Positions 40,901 to 57,786 of a stretch of 64,000 nucleotides of DNA are shown in pieces. The DNA comes from Parapristionchus giblindavisi (Eukaryota > Nematoda > Chromadorea > Rhabditida > Diplogasteridae). The stretch covers positions 930,001 to 994,000 of the forward strand of contig CALSFV010000002.1 of assembly GCA_943737045.1 (NCBI GenBank), read 5' to 3'. The notes below the pieces were generated by a model. That model worked only from the letters and a program-made list of their open reading frames with translations. It had not been told where the DNA came from and made no database searches. Position 1 is the first letter of the stretch. Every line of letters begins with the position of its first letter. Position numbers and translations under genes: made by a program.

Positions 40901-43900
40901 TTCCTTGAGCAAATGGAGAAGCAGTTTTCGCAGAAAGCTAAAGAGACCGGATCCTATGTCGTCGGAGCTTACGGGTAAGGAAAAAATTAGATTTAATTTT
41001 AAACAATTTAAATAAAGTTTTAGATTTTAAAAAATTTCAATATTTTTGCACTGCTAATATTTCAAAAATGAGGATATGACGAATTAAACCTGAAAAAGTG
41101 ATAAGTGAGTAATATGCAATAAATAATAATAAGCATGTACAACAGGAAATTGTTTTAAAAGAACCACGCACTAAAATTAAATATGACAACTTTTCAAATT
41201 CTGATCAGTAAAATTCTGTAGAGTTTTGTTATCAGGGGTGTGCGGCAACCACTTTTTTCGGCAATCGGCAATTGCCGGCAACCGGAAAATAAAAAATTCG
41301 GCAATTGCCGGCAATTTCGGCAACTTCGGCAATTTTTAACTTAACTATATAAAATGAGCCAACGATATTTTTTATGAAGTACTTATCAAAAATCGTTACC
41401 AAACGAAACCAATGGCAATAAAAAATTGCAACAACGAATGAAATATCAATATTTTTCGTTACTTATGTACAAATAAGTAGAATATTCTGTTGAGTGATAT
41501 TTGGAAAGATTTTTTTTCTGCATTGTTGAGAAAGATTCCCGCCGTCCCGAATAGTCTTTCTGCGTTCGCAGATGCAGATGGGCAAATTAGATACTTCGTG
41601 GCTACTCGTGAGATAAGCGGATGTTATGCCTTCGTAACATTACTAGTCTAATGAGAGCATGGATCAATCTCCGTGTCTGGTGTAGTGGCCAGAAAACTTT
41701 CGACTTCCTGGAGAAAACAAAGGCTAACGAAAAGTCATTCTCAAAACGACACGATTATTCGTTTTGGTATACCGTATACATCAAATTTCTAAGATATTGC
41801 ACACAAAACTTGTGCTTATCTGACTTTTTTTCAATCATTTTTGCTCGAATTTTATGTCGGCAATTTTTCATAATTGGTTGCCGTTGCCGGCAATCAATTT
41901 CGGCAATCAAAAGTCGGCAATTTCGGCAATTCCGGCAATCGGCAACTCAGTTGCCGCACAGCCCTGTTTGTTATGTTCTGGCATTCCAAGACATGACTTT
42001 GATAAGTGTATTTGTATATGGATACTTTTCATTTTCAGGTTCGACTCAATCCCGAGTGATCTCGGCACGGATTTTCTCAAGAGAAACTTCGACGGAACTC
42101 TCGCCTATGTTGAGACGTTCATCAAGAATAATTCTGGACCATCGGTGCGTATGCAACAATATAAATTCTATGTGTATTCGGAAGAAATTTATTTAAAAAA
42201 AATTATTTGGGACACTTATGACTCAATCCAACTCTAGCTACTCTGCTATTTCAAAACTTGTCGTTTACTTATTATTCACTTGAACGGAAATCCATCTACC
42301 CCTTTTCTGCCTTTATGTATCACTCCTTCTCATTATATTTGATGAAATAAATAAATAAATAAATATATTAAGGGCTACGCCTTCAACACTGGAACTTATG
42401 AAACGCTCATCCTGGCCATATCCTCCTTCTTCAGCGACCACACGGGAGCACTGAGACGAGCGATCATGCCTGAACCCGTGCCACCAATCAAGTATAGGCC
42501 ACCGCACAGGTGAGCTCTCTATGAGCTCTATAAGAGAGCTCTCTAAGAGCTCTCTATAAGATCTCTATGGGGTCATTAAAGGCATGCTCCGAGCTAATTT
42601 GAAACTCTCCGCACTGGCAACGTTATCTCGCATACAAAGAAAGATAGCATGGCAGAGCAGAGACTTTCAAATATCAAAGTACATTAGAAAAGTAGCAATA
42701 TGTTAAGTTTGGTTTCACATGCAGCGTGTGTAATTTAGTTAGTCGCATCTGAAAATGAAGCTTTTACCACTGGAATATCTTCAGATTTATCCTATCGAAG
42801 GTCCGTGAGAAACCTCTACGAGCATGGGCACTACCATTCCCTGGTGCAGATAAAGTATGTGTACACCAGAGGTTTAATGAGTAATAATAAATAATCATAA
42901 ATAATAATAAATAATAATGCAATAATGAATAATGAATCACTAAAAACCGACAATAAGCGCATTACATGTGTATGTTCAATCATGAAACATGATAAGATGA
43001 CATTTGAAATTGAGCAATCATTACAAACAATGCCTAGATGAGTACATTGAAAGTTGGCATTCTTTAATCATCTTGCTATTTGCAGTCTATAGTGGAACGA
43101 TCGCAATACTCCGATTACATTACGAATGGAAAGAAGCCGATCGCCATTTCAAACTATTTCACTATTGGTATGTTAATCGCTCTACCGTATCTTCGGAATA
43201 TTCTACCGTATACTTAGAATACCATAAAATGACCGCTGATTTCTCATCCTCAGTCTGACATTTCGAAATTTCAAACTGGTCAACCCGTGATCAGCGCAAA
43301 ATTTTCTGTTTTTAGGATCGTTCGTAAAAGCCATTCTCGTCTCCGTCTGGGCGAGCTTCTTCTCTTTACTGTGCTTAATCATGCCCACGAGAAAACTAGT
43401 CCAAGGTCACCCCGATTGTTGCTCGTTTAACATGTTCAAGGTTTGATGATCTTTGGTTTATCTCAACTTGATCTTTGATCTTTGATCTTTAACTCCTCCT
43501 TCAGAGCGCTGGACCGACTAAAGAACAGATTAATGAAGCAACATTTGAATATTATATCTACGGACGTGGCTGGGGCAAGGATGAGCAGATTGATGTTCAT
43601 GAGCCAACAAAACCTGTATGTTATCCGTCGCAATCTCATTTCCGTTTAAGCGTATATTTATGTGCTTCACGTGGGTGAAATAACAATTGATCTAATGAAA
43701 CAGAAAAAATAGGGAAAATATGTTTTATACTTGCATATGTGCAGCGATGCACTTTGTGAGATTCTACAACATTACGGCAAATTTCTATTATACTTTGTTA
43801 TTGTGCGTATAAAATGTACTTGCATAAAAAATGACAAACGGTGCTAACGAACGGAAGTCACAATCGAGAGGCGGAGCGAGATGAAGCCTTCTACATCTCT

Positions 43901-45576
43901 CCCCGCCTCTCGATTGTCTCTCCGCTGCCTCTCTCTAACCCGGCTGACCTTTGCCGCGCGCTATATGATATAAAAAAGAGATCAGCATTGTTTCTGAACC
44001 ATGCAAAACAAGAAAGTCTCTTCTACAAATAAAACAAGTGATTTTTATACGCTCAATAACACAGACAATTATATCGCATTGTCCAATTCCTTTCCCAATT
44101 CAGGGTCTTACCCCCTGTACATATTATATGCTGACAGAATGAGGTCATTATATTGTAAAAAACTTTAAATTAAATCGTAAAAAAAGAATAAGTATTGTTC
44201 AGGGCGGAGTAGTCGTTCGCGGGCCTGACCCTGGATACATTGGAACCTCCGCGTGTATCGTATCAGCCGCCCTCGCTATCCTCGATGATAAGGATGCGCT
44301 CCCTAAGCAGTACGTTGAACGACGTGTGAACACGTTAAGACATGTTAGAACGCGTTTAAACACGTTATAACATGTTAAACAAGGAGAAAAGTAATGAGAC
44401 AGCACGCTCAACAAGAGAGTGCAGCAGAGGCGATACCTTGGCGTAATAGCAACACCACGTTGTACATATCTGAAGTTGTATATTAACCTAGTTACATAGC
44501 GTGTTAAAGTGAGAGTGACCTTATCAATGGCCTCTTCATCGCGCGCACTATTGCTCTGTTCTCTAACAACGAGAGAGCGCAGAAAGTTGAAGAGACCGTT
44601 GACAAAAGGTGTCAGTCCCTTCAAAAAGAGCATTTGTGGACTTAACAATAAACTACACAACGATTCATACAATACATGTGTCCCGATGCGTCCCGCAAAA
44701 GCCACGAAAATTACACAAATTTTCTATGTTTTTTTTCTTCTTTTCGTAACTTTTGAACGTCGCATTAGTCATTTCCACACATTTATAATAAACATTGAAC
44801 GAAAACGGATCAGTGGAACCATCTTATATCGTCGCATAACAAAGTCCATCCAGACAGTATACAGTACAGCCCGGTCGTGTTTTGTACACATTCTGCGCTG
44901 CGCTCCGCTGCGGATCGCATTTGGACGACATCATTTTTCTCCTTTGCGTATGAATTTTTTTTGAATTCTCAGTCTTAATCATAAGTTTTCGTGATAAAAA
45001 ATTCTTTTAATGACTAAAGAAACCGATACAACATTTTTATTAATGAGAAAAAAACAATTAAAAGACAAATCACACTGGTCCGAAAATGGTGACTATTAAT
45101 TTATTGGACGATCGCCGTAAGACCTAATTTAAAATTTACAGTAGCCATCATTTCGGACCTGTGTGATTTGCCTTTTAATTGTTTTTTTTCTCATTAATAA
45201 AAATGGTGCATCGGTTTCTTTAGTCATTTAAAGAACTCTTTATCAAGAAAACTTATGATTAAGACTTTGAGAATTCAAAAAAATTCATACGCAAAGGAGA
45301 AAAATGATGTCGTCCAAATGCGCCCCGCAGCGGAGCGCAGCGCAGGATGTGTACAAAACACGACCGGGCTGTACTGTATAAATTCTTTAAAAAAACTTAT
45401 TTAAATATATAAATAATTATATATTAACCTAATTCGCTTGCAGAGGTGGTGTTTACACAACGGCAAGTGCGTTTCGCGACACGCGCATCTACGAGTATTT
45501 GAGGACACATGGAGTCACATATGAGATGATTGATTCTGAGGAAGACCATCCTACCATACAAGTTAAAGATGCGTAA
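40901..45576 (+). CDS. Saccharopine dehydrogenase-like oxidoreductase (SCCPDH family), 5'-truncated
   Basis: Nine exons join in frame: 40901-40974, 42039-42144, 42373-42509, 42785-42854, 43086-43167, 43316-43440, 43505-43615, 44203-44309 and 45444-45576 (TAA). They give 314 residues. Family hallmarks in order are GFDSIPSDLG at the start of exon 2, YVETF, GTYETLILA, LPFPGADK, SIVERSQ, a hydrophobic stretch in exon 6 (ILVSVWASFFSLLCLIM), GPDPGYIGTSACIV and GGVYTTASAFRDT. Metazoan SCCPDH proteins are about 430 residues and begin with a GxTGxTG Rossmann motif that is missing here, so roughly 120 N-terminal residues are absent. The first visible exon follows a good acceptor (TTCTTTGCAG) and starts FLEQM, so the codon ATG at 40914 is internal. 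The missing exons would have to lie more than 40 kb away across the satellite, or be lost. The family is membrane- and lipid-droplet-associated; its substrate is not established. Confidence 0.88.
41233..41966. mobile_element. Non-autonomous hAT transposon in SCCPDH intron
   Basis: A 734-bp element with ends CAGGGGTGTGCGGCAAC and GTTGCCGCACAGCCCTG, a 17-bp inverted repeat with one mismatch, flanked by the 8-bp duplication TTTGTTAT (41225-41232 and 41967-41974). Both subterminal regions are packed with CGGCAAT and its relatives, a usual site for hAT transposase binding. The middle is AT-rich and encodes no transposase. It lies in the intron between the first two visible exons, in spliced-out sequence. 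Confidence 0.9.
42510..42571. repeat. GAGCTCT-rich palindromic tract at an intron start
   Basis: Immediately after the donor GTGAGC of the third visible exon the sequence repeats GAGCTCTCTAT and AGAGAGCTCTCTA, so it can pair with itself in several registers. It is low-complexity and probably expanded by slippage. Confidence 0.5.
42595..42673. repeat. Dispersed stem-loop, CTAATTTGAAACTCTCC family
   Basis: CTAATTTGAAACTCTCCGCA on the left pairs with GCAGAGACTTTCAAAT on the right, with an inner stem between GTTATCTCGC and GATAGCATGGC. It is intronic. The left arm shares its first 20 bases almost exactly with the stem-loop at 50282-50381 and resembles the five in the 57-61 kb tandem array. Confidence 0.6.
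43222..43312 (+). repeat. Diverged copy of the 79-bp repeat
   Basis: It carries ATAAAATGACCGCTGA, then TCTCATC, then CATTTCGAAATTTC, then CCGTGATCAGC, then CAAAATTTT. These are the same motifs, in the same order and spacing, as the tandem pair in the hAT insert at 28604-28761. It sits in an SCCPDH intron without recognisable transposon ends. Confidence 0.55.
43861..43916. repeat. Intronic hairpin with 23-bp arms
   Basis: CAATCGAGAGGCGGAGCGAG at the left pairs with CCCCGCCTCTCGATTG at the right; 21 of 23 positions pair and the loop is about 10 nt (AAGCCTTCTA). It lies in the 587-bp SCCPDH intron between 43615 and 44203. The size is like a compact miRNA precursor, but no flanking lower stem is visible and a small MITE remnant is equally likely. 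Confidence 0.55.
44320..44385. repeat. Cluster of AACACGTT and AACATGTT motifs
   Basis: Four related 8-mers (AACACGTT, ACATGTT, AACACGTT, AACATGTT) with GAACGCGTTT between them lie within about 60 bp of an SCCPDH intron. They form overlapping small palindromes. No function is assigned. Confidence 0.4.
44506..44621. repeat. Stem-loop, AAAGGGA family, copy 1
   Basis: The two halves are imperfect inverted copies: AATGGCCTCTTCATCGCGCG pairs with AGAAAGTTGAAGAGACCGTT, and the tip is ATTGCTCTGTTCTCTAACAA. The same element, with the same order and length, occurs at 48253-48376 in the other gene. Confidence 0.6.
44862..45376. mobile_element. Tc1/mariner-type palindromic MITE
   Basis: A 515-bp element starting CAGTACAGCCCGGTCGTG and ending in its complement, CACGACCGGGCTGTACTG, flanked by TA on both sides (44860-44861 and 45377-45378). 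About 230 bp on each side pair, including TTTTTATTAATGAGAAAAAA with its mirror. TA targets and CAGT ends are characteristic of Tc1/mariner. There is no transposase. It lies in the last SCCPDH intron. Confidence 0.85.
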
Positions 45577-46555
45577 TGATTGTTCCAAAGTTGCAAAAAG
45601 AAGAGAAAAACGCCCTCGTTTCACACTTTCTCGCAATTTTCATTTCTTTTTGAGACGCTCGTCCGATCAAAGATAAAAATGTTATCATTTGTATTTGTTG
45701 AACTATGTGTGAATCGCAAAAACGCAATATTGAAAAAAAAAAACTATGTAGTTTTAAAGGTGGAGTCCCTTGAAAGATCAAGCTCGTGAAAATAAAAATA
45801 AAAGCAGGACTATGAAAATTGATGATATTGAGGGAAAAATTGAGAAAAATGAAAATTGAGGAAAAGAGAACACGCGACAAATATGCAATGATTCCGAACT
45901 GCGAACTGTCCATTCGTAGGAACATTTTCCGATTCTCAAAGTTTTACTCATGTGTTTCCGTTATAAAAAAAAGTCCTTTTAGTTCAACAGGGTGTACTGC
46001 GTACTGCTAGGCCATTGAGATAATTGAAAGCCAATTCATTCCGTATGCACAACAGTACAACAGTATGGACGCCTTACAATCGGAATCTGCCGCCTGGAAA
46101 GCCTAGAAAGATGACCGATCACGCGAAGAATAATGTATTGCCGAACAATTCCACGACCACTCGACAACATTTATATATCATACATTTGTCTATACATCTA
46201 TCATACATTGTCATTCCCTCGTAATGCGAGGGTTGATTTTCACCTCACTTCGTGCGAAACGTGGAATATTCTATTGTAGCGGCTCCGATACACAATAAGA
46301 ACATCAATAGCGAAAGAAAGAAAACCTTTTATGACTCCTTTTTGATTCAGTGGAAATACTACTTATTGTTAGTTAATCTTGATAAAGTGTATTGCTTTTT
46401 TCTAGTCACAAGTGACTAGAAAAAATCCCGAAAATTAGAACAAAATGTGCACTATCTCTAATGTAAATGTGAAACGAAAATAGCTAATGTGAGCTATCTC
46501 GTGCAGTTACAATACAGAACATTTTTCTCATTAATTTATCTAATCAAGGGTGATT
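45577..46555. other. Intergenic region between convergent genes
   Basis: Holds the 3' flank of the SCCPDH gene (AATAAAAATAAAA near 45789, a possible polyadenylation signal) and the 3' flank of the minus-strand gene. A perfect palindrome, TTTTTTCTAGTCAC, AA, GTGACTAGAAAAAA, lies at 46396-46425, and a small CCCTCG-TAATG-CGAGGG hairpin lies near 46216. No convincing exon is seen in either direction. Confidence 0.6.
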
Positions 46556-54062
<7,507 letters not shown>

Positions 54063-54107
54063 AGTTCGCGATATGAACGGCCAATGGCGGACTGAAAGCG
54101 AAAAAAA
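54063..54107 (-). promoter_or_regulatory. Probable spliced-leader acceptor and short 5' UTR
   Basis: On the minus strand TTTTTTTCGCTTTCAG precedes TCCGCC at 54091, leaving a 29-nt leader before ATG at 54062-54060. A polypyrimidine TTTCAG site so close to a start codon, with no upstream exon evident, is typical of SL trans-splicing in nematodes. An ordinary cis acceptor of an unseen 5' exon is the alternative. Confidence 0.5.
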
Positions 54108-54273
54108 TCAATTCAGATCATTTGTAATATACTATTACTGTCTAAACCCTGTATATACAGCATTTTAATGTGCTCTATTGAACAAATGAATTTGTTCATT
54201 TGAAAATTTACAATCAAAATTTATAAGTTACAATCATTCACACGTGTTACATCTTTCGTGTTATGTCGTGTTC

Positions 54274-54435
54274 GACTACATTTCTCGAATATTTTCCGTA
54301 AAATCTCGAATAAATTTGTATTTAGTCCGGAGTAAAATTTGTCATCATCTACAAAAACAACGTGAGAGATCATTTTAGTGCGGATTAAAGGCTAATTATT
54401 CGATATTCGAACGAAAATATTCGAGAAATTTAGTC
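54274..54435. mobile_element. Small MITE upstream of the membrane-protein gene
   Basis: GACTACATTTCTCGAATATT on the left is mirrored by AATATTCGAGAAATTTAGTC on the right. Inner parts also pair (TCGAATAAATTTGTATTTAG against TAAAGGCTAATTATTCGA), giving arms of about 70 bp in a 162-bp element. Target duplication was not resolved. It lies about 200 bp upstream of the minus-strand start, in promoter territory. Confidence 0.6.
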
Positions 54436-54847
54436 AAATAAACAAACACTACTTTACACACGACCTACTAATCGATATTTTCAATCGATGATTTTTCAAA
54501 ACTTGCGCTGCTAAAATACCCAATACGATGCAAGGTAGAACGCTGCAATACCGGCACTACTGCAGAATAGGGTACCAGTCTAATAGGAAGGAACCTCAAG
54601 CCTCAAGGCCGCCACTGTTACTTTGCAGCTTGCAATGTAGGGTGACCTTCTCCCTCATCGGTTCAATCGTGAGCGCATCTGACTACCAAAATACGGTATA
54701 CCCCCAGTTTGAATCGCACCCCCCCCCCCGTTATATTTATTGCTTTACTTTTCAAACTTTATAGTTATATAAAAATTCCGTGCATCGTCCCTGCTTGGGT
54801 AACTGGGCGCTACAAATTTTCCAGTTGCGGTTCCCTTGTAAGCTCTA

Positions 54848-54902
54848 ATGTGGTGTTACATTGCACGGCGTGCATTTCAAAACGTGCAATGTAACACCAC
54901 AT
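54848..54902. repeat. Perfect hairpin with 20-bp arms
   Basis: ATGTGGTGTTACATTGCACG and its exact complement are separated by a 15-nt loop. Flanks TTCCCTTGT and ACAAGGAA extend the stem after an asymmetric bulge. No mismatches in 20 bp means either recent origin or selection. The size fits a miRNA-like precursor or a tiny MITE. Confidence 0.7.
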
Positions 54903-55196
54903 AACAAGGAACGCGCCTAACTATATGACTATGGAACTAACTATGGAGATTCTGAAATCGACCCATGCGCGTATGAACAGGTAGGTGATGGATGCCCAAC
55001 AGAGCTTACAAATGTTGCTAGGATGATCTACCAGACGAAGAACATCGATAACTCGTCAGGCCATGATCCCACTTACACTAAAAGATCCTTTTTTGTATGT
55101 ATAGTTTCTAAAATGTTGATCAAAACATGAAATTGAAATAACGTGTCGGAAAAACCATATGAGTGATTAACGTTGAGTGGAGGGTAGAGTTTGGCT
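54903..55196. other. Intergenic spacer, nothing recognised
   Basis: No exon-like frame, repeat or structure stands out in this stretch between the hairpin and the GC-rich palindrome. Confidence 0.5.
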
Positions 55197-55236
55197 ATTT
55201 TACGAACAATTGCGGGCCCGCAATGGTTCGTAAAAT
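55197..55236. repeat. 40-bp near-perfect palindrome around GGGCCC
   Basis: ATTTTACGAACAATTGCGGG reads the same on both strands with one mismatched pair, centred on GCGGGCCCGC. Another TTGCGGGCCCGCA follows at 55239, and GGGGGCCCGCAATGCA occurs at 56439, beyond the large inverted repeat. Confidence 0.7.
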
Positions 55237-55290
55237 CGTTGCGGGCCCGCATCCTCCTTGAGAGGCGAGGGGGGGGAGCGAATGCGGACG

Positions 55291-56325
55291 CGATATGAGA
55301 CCGTTTGCGTAAGACTCGGCTAAGTCTGCCACCGTAAAAAAATCAAATTTTGGGGATCGGGGTTCTCAATGGTGCTGATGACGATGGTCGTGCCCGTTTT
55401 GCACCTAGAGCAACCGTTGAGGCTAGACGACGTCGGGTTGAAATCGCGTTTTTAGTCTTTTCTCGTTACCAGATGGTGTTAAAATTTGGAGACTGTACCC
55501 CTTTGGGCAGAATTTGATGGCGATCACGCCTGTCTAATTCATTTTTTGTAAAAAAGTTTCAGAAAATTTCTAAAATGGAATTTCTCTCAAAGGCGTATTT
55601 TGAGTGTATTTTGCGAGATACACAGATCGGACCGGAATGGCTCCAGGACTCCATAGAAAAAAATCAGCCTATTTGCGCCCGCGAACATCGAGAAAATCAA
55701 CTTTAAGTCTAGTCATTTTGCCGTTAAAGTTGAGACAAGAGGCGAGAGTGTGTTGGTACGAGCGAGCAGAGAGGCAGGTGAGGCGACATGGGAAGGAAGG
55801 GGGGGGGGTGGAAGTGGTTACTTCTTTTCAACTTTCTCTGCTCTCTCACACCACCACTCTCTCGCCTGTTGCCTTTTATTTCAACGGCAAAATGACGACA
55901 CTTAAACTTGATTTTCTCGAATTTCGCGGGAGCAAATTGGCTGAATTTTTTCTATGGGGTGCTGAAGTCATTCCTGTCCGATCTGTGTATTTAGCAAACT
56001 AACATTTTGTATTTAAGAGAAATTCCATTTTTGAAAATTTTTGAAACTTTTTCATGAAAAAAGAATTAGACAGGCGTGATCGCCATCAAATTTTGCCCCG
56101 GAGGGTATAGTTTACAAATTTTACCATGATCGTGTGACTAGAAATGACTAAAAACGCGATTTCAACGCGACGTCGTCTGGCCTCAACGGTGGCTCTAGGA
56201 GCAAAATGAACATGCTCATCGTCATCAGCACCCTTGAGAACCCCAATCAACAAATTTTGATTTTTTGACTGTGCCAGATTTCACTGATGTTAGTCGATTC
56301 TTACGCAAACGGCCTCATATAGTTC
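55291..56325. mobile_element. Large inverted repeat, ~500-bp arms
   Basis: From CGATATGAGACCGTTTGCGT to TTACGCAAACGGCCTCATAT the two halves are imperfect complements about a centre near 55808. The GGCGATCACGCCTGTCTAAT segment near 55519 and ATTAGACAGGCGTGATCGCC near 56066 are an example. The core is a GAGAGTGTG / CACACCACC purine-pyrimidine stretch. No transposase or clear target duplication was found. The long frame running through it exists on both arms and is not a gene. Confidence 0.75.
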
Positions 56326-56756
56326 GCAAGGACACTTCTATAATATATGTATGTGTGCGGGCTACACGAGACGGGTTTGAAAGGGCGGAGGCGGTGAGAA
56401 AGGGGCGTGGTCTCTATGCGGGCTCGTATTGACGTTGGGGGCCCGCAATGCATTGGTGTACAGTCTCGCAGAGATCCGGATTGGTACATTTGCACGACCG
56501 GCTCGACAATGTTCGATGTTAAAATGATTCTGCACAATTCATTCTGCATAATCATAATTGCATTTGAGAATCATTTTCAAGTCATGTCAAAGCTTATATT
56601 TTTATTATATTTTTTTATTTATTATATTTTTATTATATATTTTGTATTGATTTTAACCGCTACGTCAATGAAAATAAATGAGAATGAGTCACGACGTTGC
56701 ATGATTGCAAAAAAATATCATATTAAAATCGCGTGCACAACTTCTCATTCACTAAT
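56326..56756. other. Spacer with an inverted copy of a dispersed repeat
   Basis: Begins with GC-rich sequence ending GGGGGCCCGCAATGCA. It then holds an AT-rich run (TTTTTTATTTATTATATTTT) and, at 56650-56760, the reverse complement of the segment at 48745-48880 (CATATTAAAATCGCGTGCAC). No gene is supported. Confidence 0.5.
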
Positions 56757-57502
56757 TAGTAAATATCATTTTGCACAAAATCCCATTTGCATATCTGTAC
56801 TCCACAGCATTCTGATGCAAGACATTTGCCTTTGAAAGCCAGACATGCGAGCTAGAATTAATTTTTAGAGAGAGCGTATATGTTGAGCGGCCGTTTGTGA
56901 TCCCAAACTGGACAATACCGCTAAAGGAGGGACGGCGTGGCAAGACCATAGAAAGAAATAAGCGTTATCCACGGAGCAAAAGACATGTGTGTTGGAAAAA
57001 AACCTGTGTTTGTTTGGAACAGTTTTTGTGCCCGAAAAGCACTCCACGGGTCTTATGCGCCGTGAGTATGAATCTTGATAAGAACAGAAGAAAGCTTGTG
57101 CGGGCAGACAAAGTACAAAGGATGGACACTGATTGATAGGCCAGAATTATCACCAATTGGATACATTTTCAAGATGCTGCACGAAGACCTGTTGAAAAGC
57201 CCCTACTAGTTGGCCCCTACTAGCCCCTACTAGTTAGATGGCTTGGTGCATCGTTACATTTTCCTTACTCGCCTACGCCGTAACCTCTTCGGCCACGTCT
57301 CCGTCGTTACTGCGGAGGTTACGGCGTACGCACGTAAGGCAAATGTGACGATGCATAAGGAAAATAATCGGCAAAGGACGCTCCCAATGGCTAACAATCA
57401 TATCCCCTCACACCACAGTGTGAACCTGATAAATATTGATTGGTTGATAGAATGACCCACCACGTTCCTCTTGATAGATGTAGATGAGTTTGTGTGGTGT
57501 GG

Positions 57503-57539
57503 CCAATCGACCGCACCGACCACAGACGATATATAAAAG
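57503..57539 (+). promoter_or_regulatory. CCAAT-TATA module, unit 1
   Basis: GGCCAATCGACCGCACCGAC, with CCAAT at 57503, precedes TATATAAAAG at 57530, 27 bp on. The A hairpin starts about 54 bp after the TATA box, just past where a start site 30 bp downstream would fall. The resemblance to an RNA polymerase II core promoter is by sequence only. Confidence 0.45.
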
Positions 57540-57583
57540 TGAATGGACGAAAATGAAATTGGCGAGTGGAGAGAGTGATTTAT

Positions 57584-57671
57584 ATGCTAATTGAACTCTC
57601 CACTCTGGCCACTCTCTCACGCTTTCTTTGTCTGCGAGAGAGTATTGCTAATGAGGAGAGCAAATTAGCAT
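57584..57671 (+). repeat. Hairpin A, unit 1
   Basis: ATGCTAATTGAACTCTCC on the left pairs with GGAGAGCAAATTAGCAT on the right; the inner stem is ACTCTCTCACGC against GCGAGAGAGT around TTTCTTTGTCT. The right arm, from CGAGAGAGTATTGC through AATTAGCA, is the same in all five units. Confidence 0.7.
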
Positions 57672-57741
57672 GGAGTGATTGTGATACATTTTCAATGATA
57701 TTCAATCAGCGGAGCGGTCGGTTAGGGCGCAGAGAGAGGGT

Positions 57742-57786
<45 letters not shown>

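Noticed and set aside
41621..42237. 191- and 127-codon frames
   Set aside because: They run through the hAT element into the true SCCPDH exon 42039-42144; only that exon is supported.
54640..54725. tRNA-like stretch (GTGAGCGCATCTGACT ... GTTTGAATCGC)
   Set aside because: It resembles A- and B-box sequences, but no anticodon stem or T stem can be formed. At most a very old tRNA-derived fragment.
55604..56002. 132-codon frame
   Set aside because: It crosses the centre of a large inverted repeat and its two halves encode mirror sequence; no family features.
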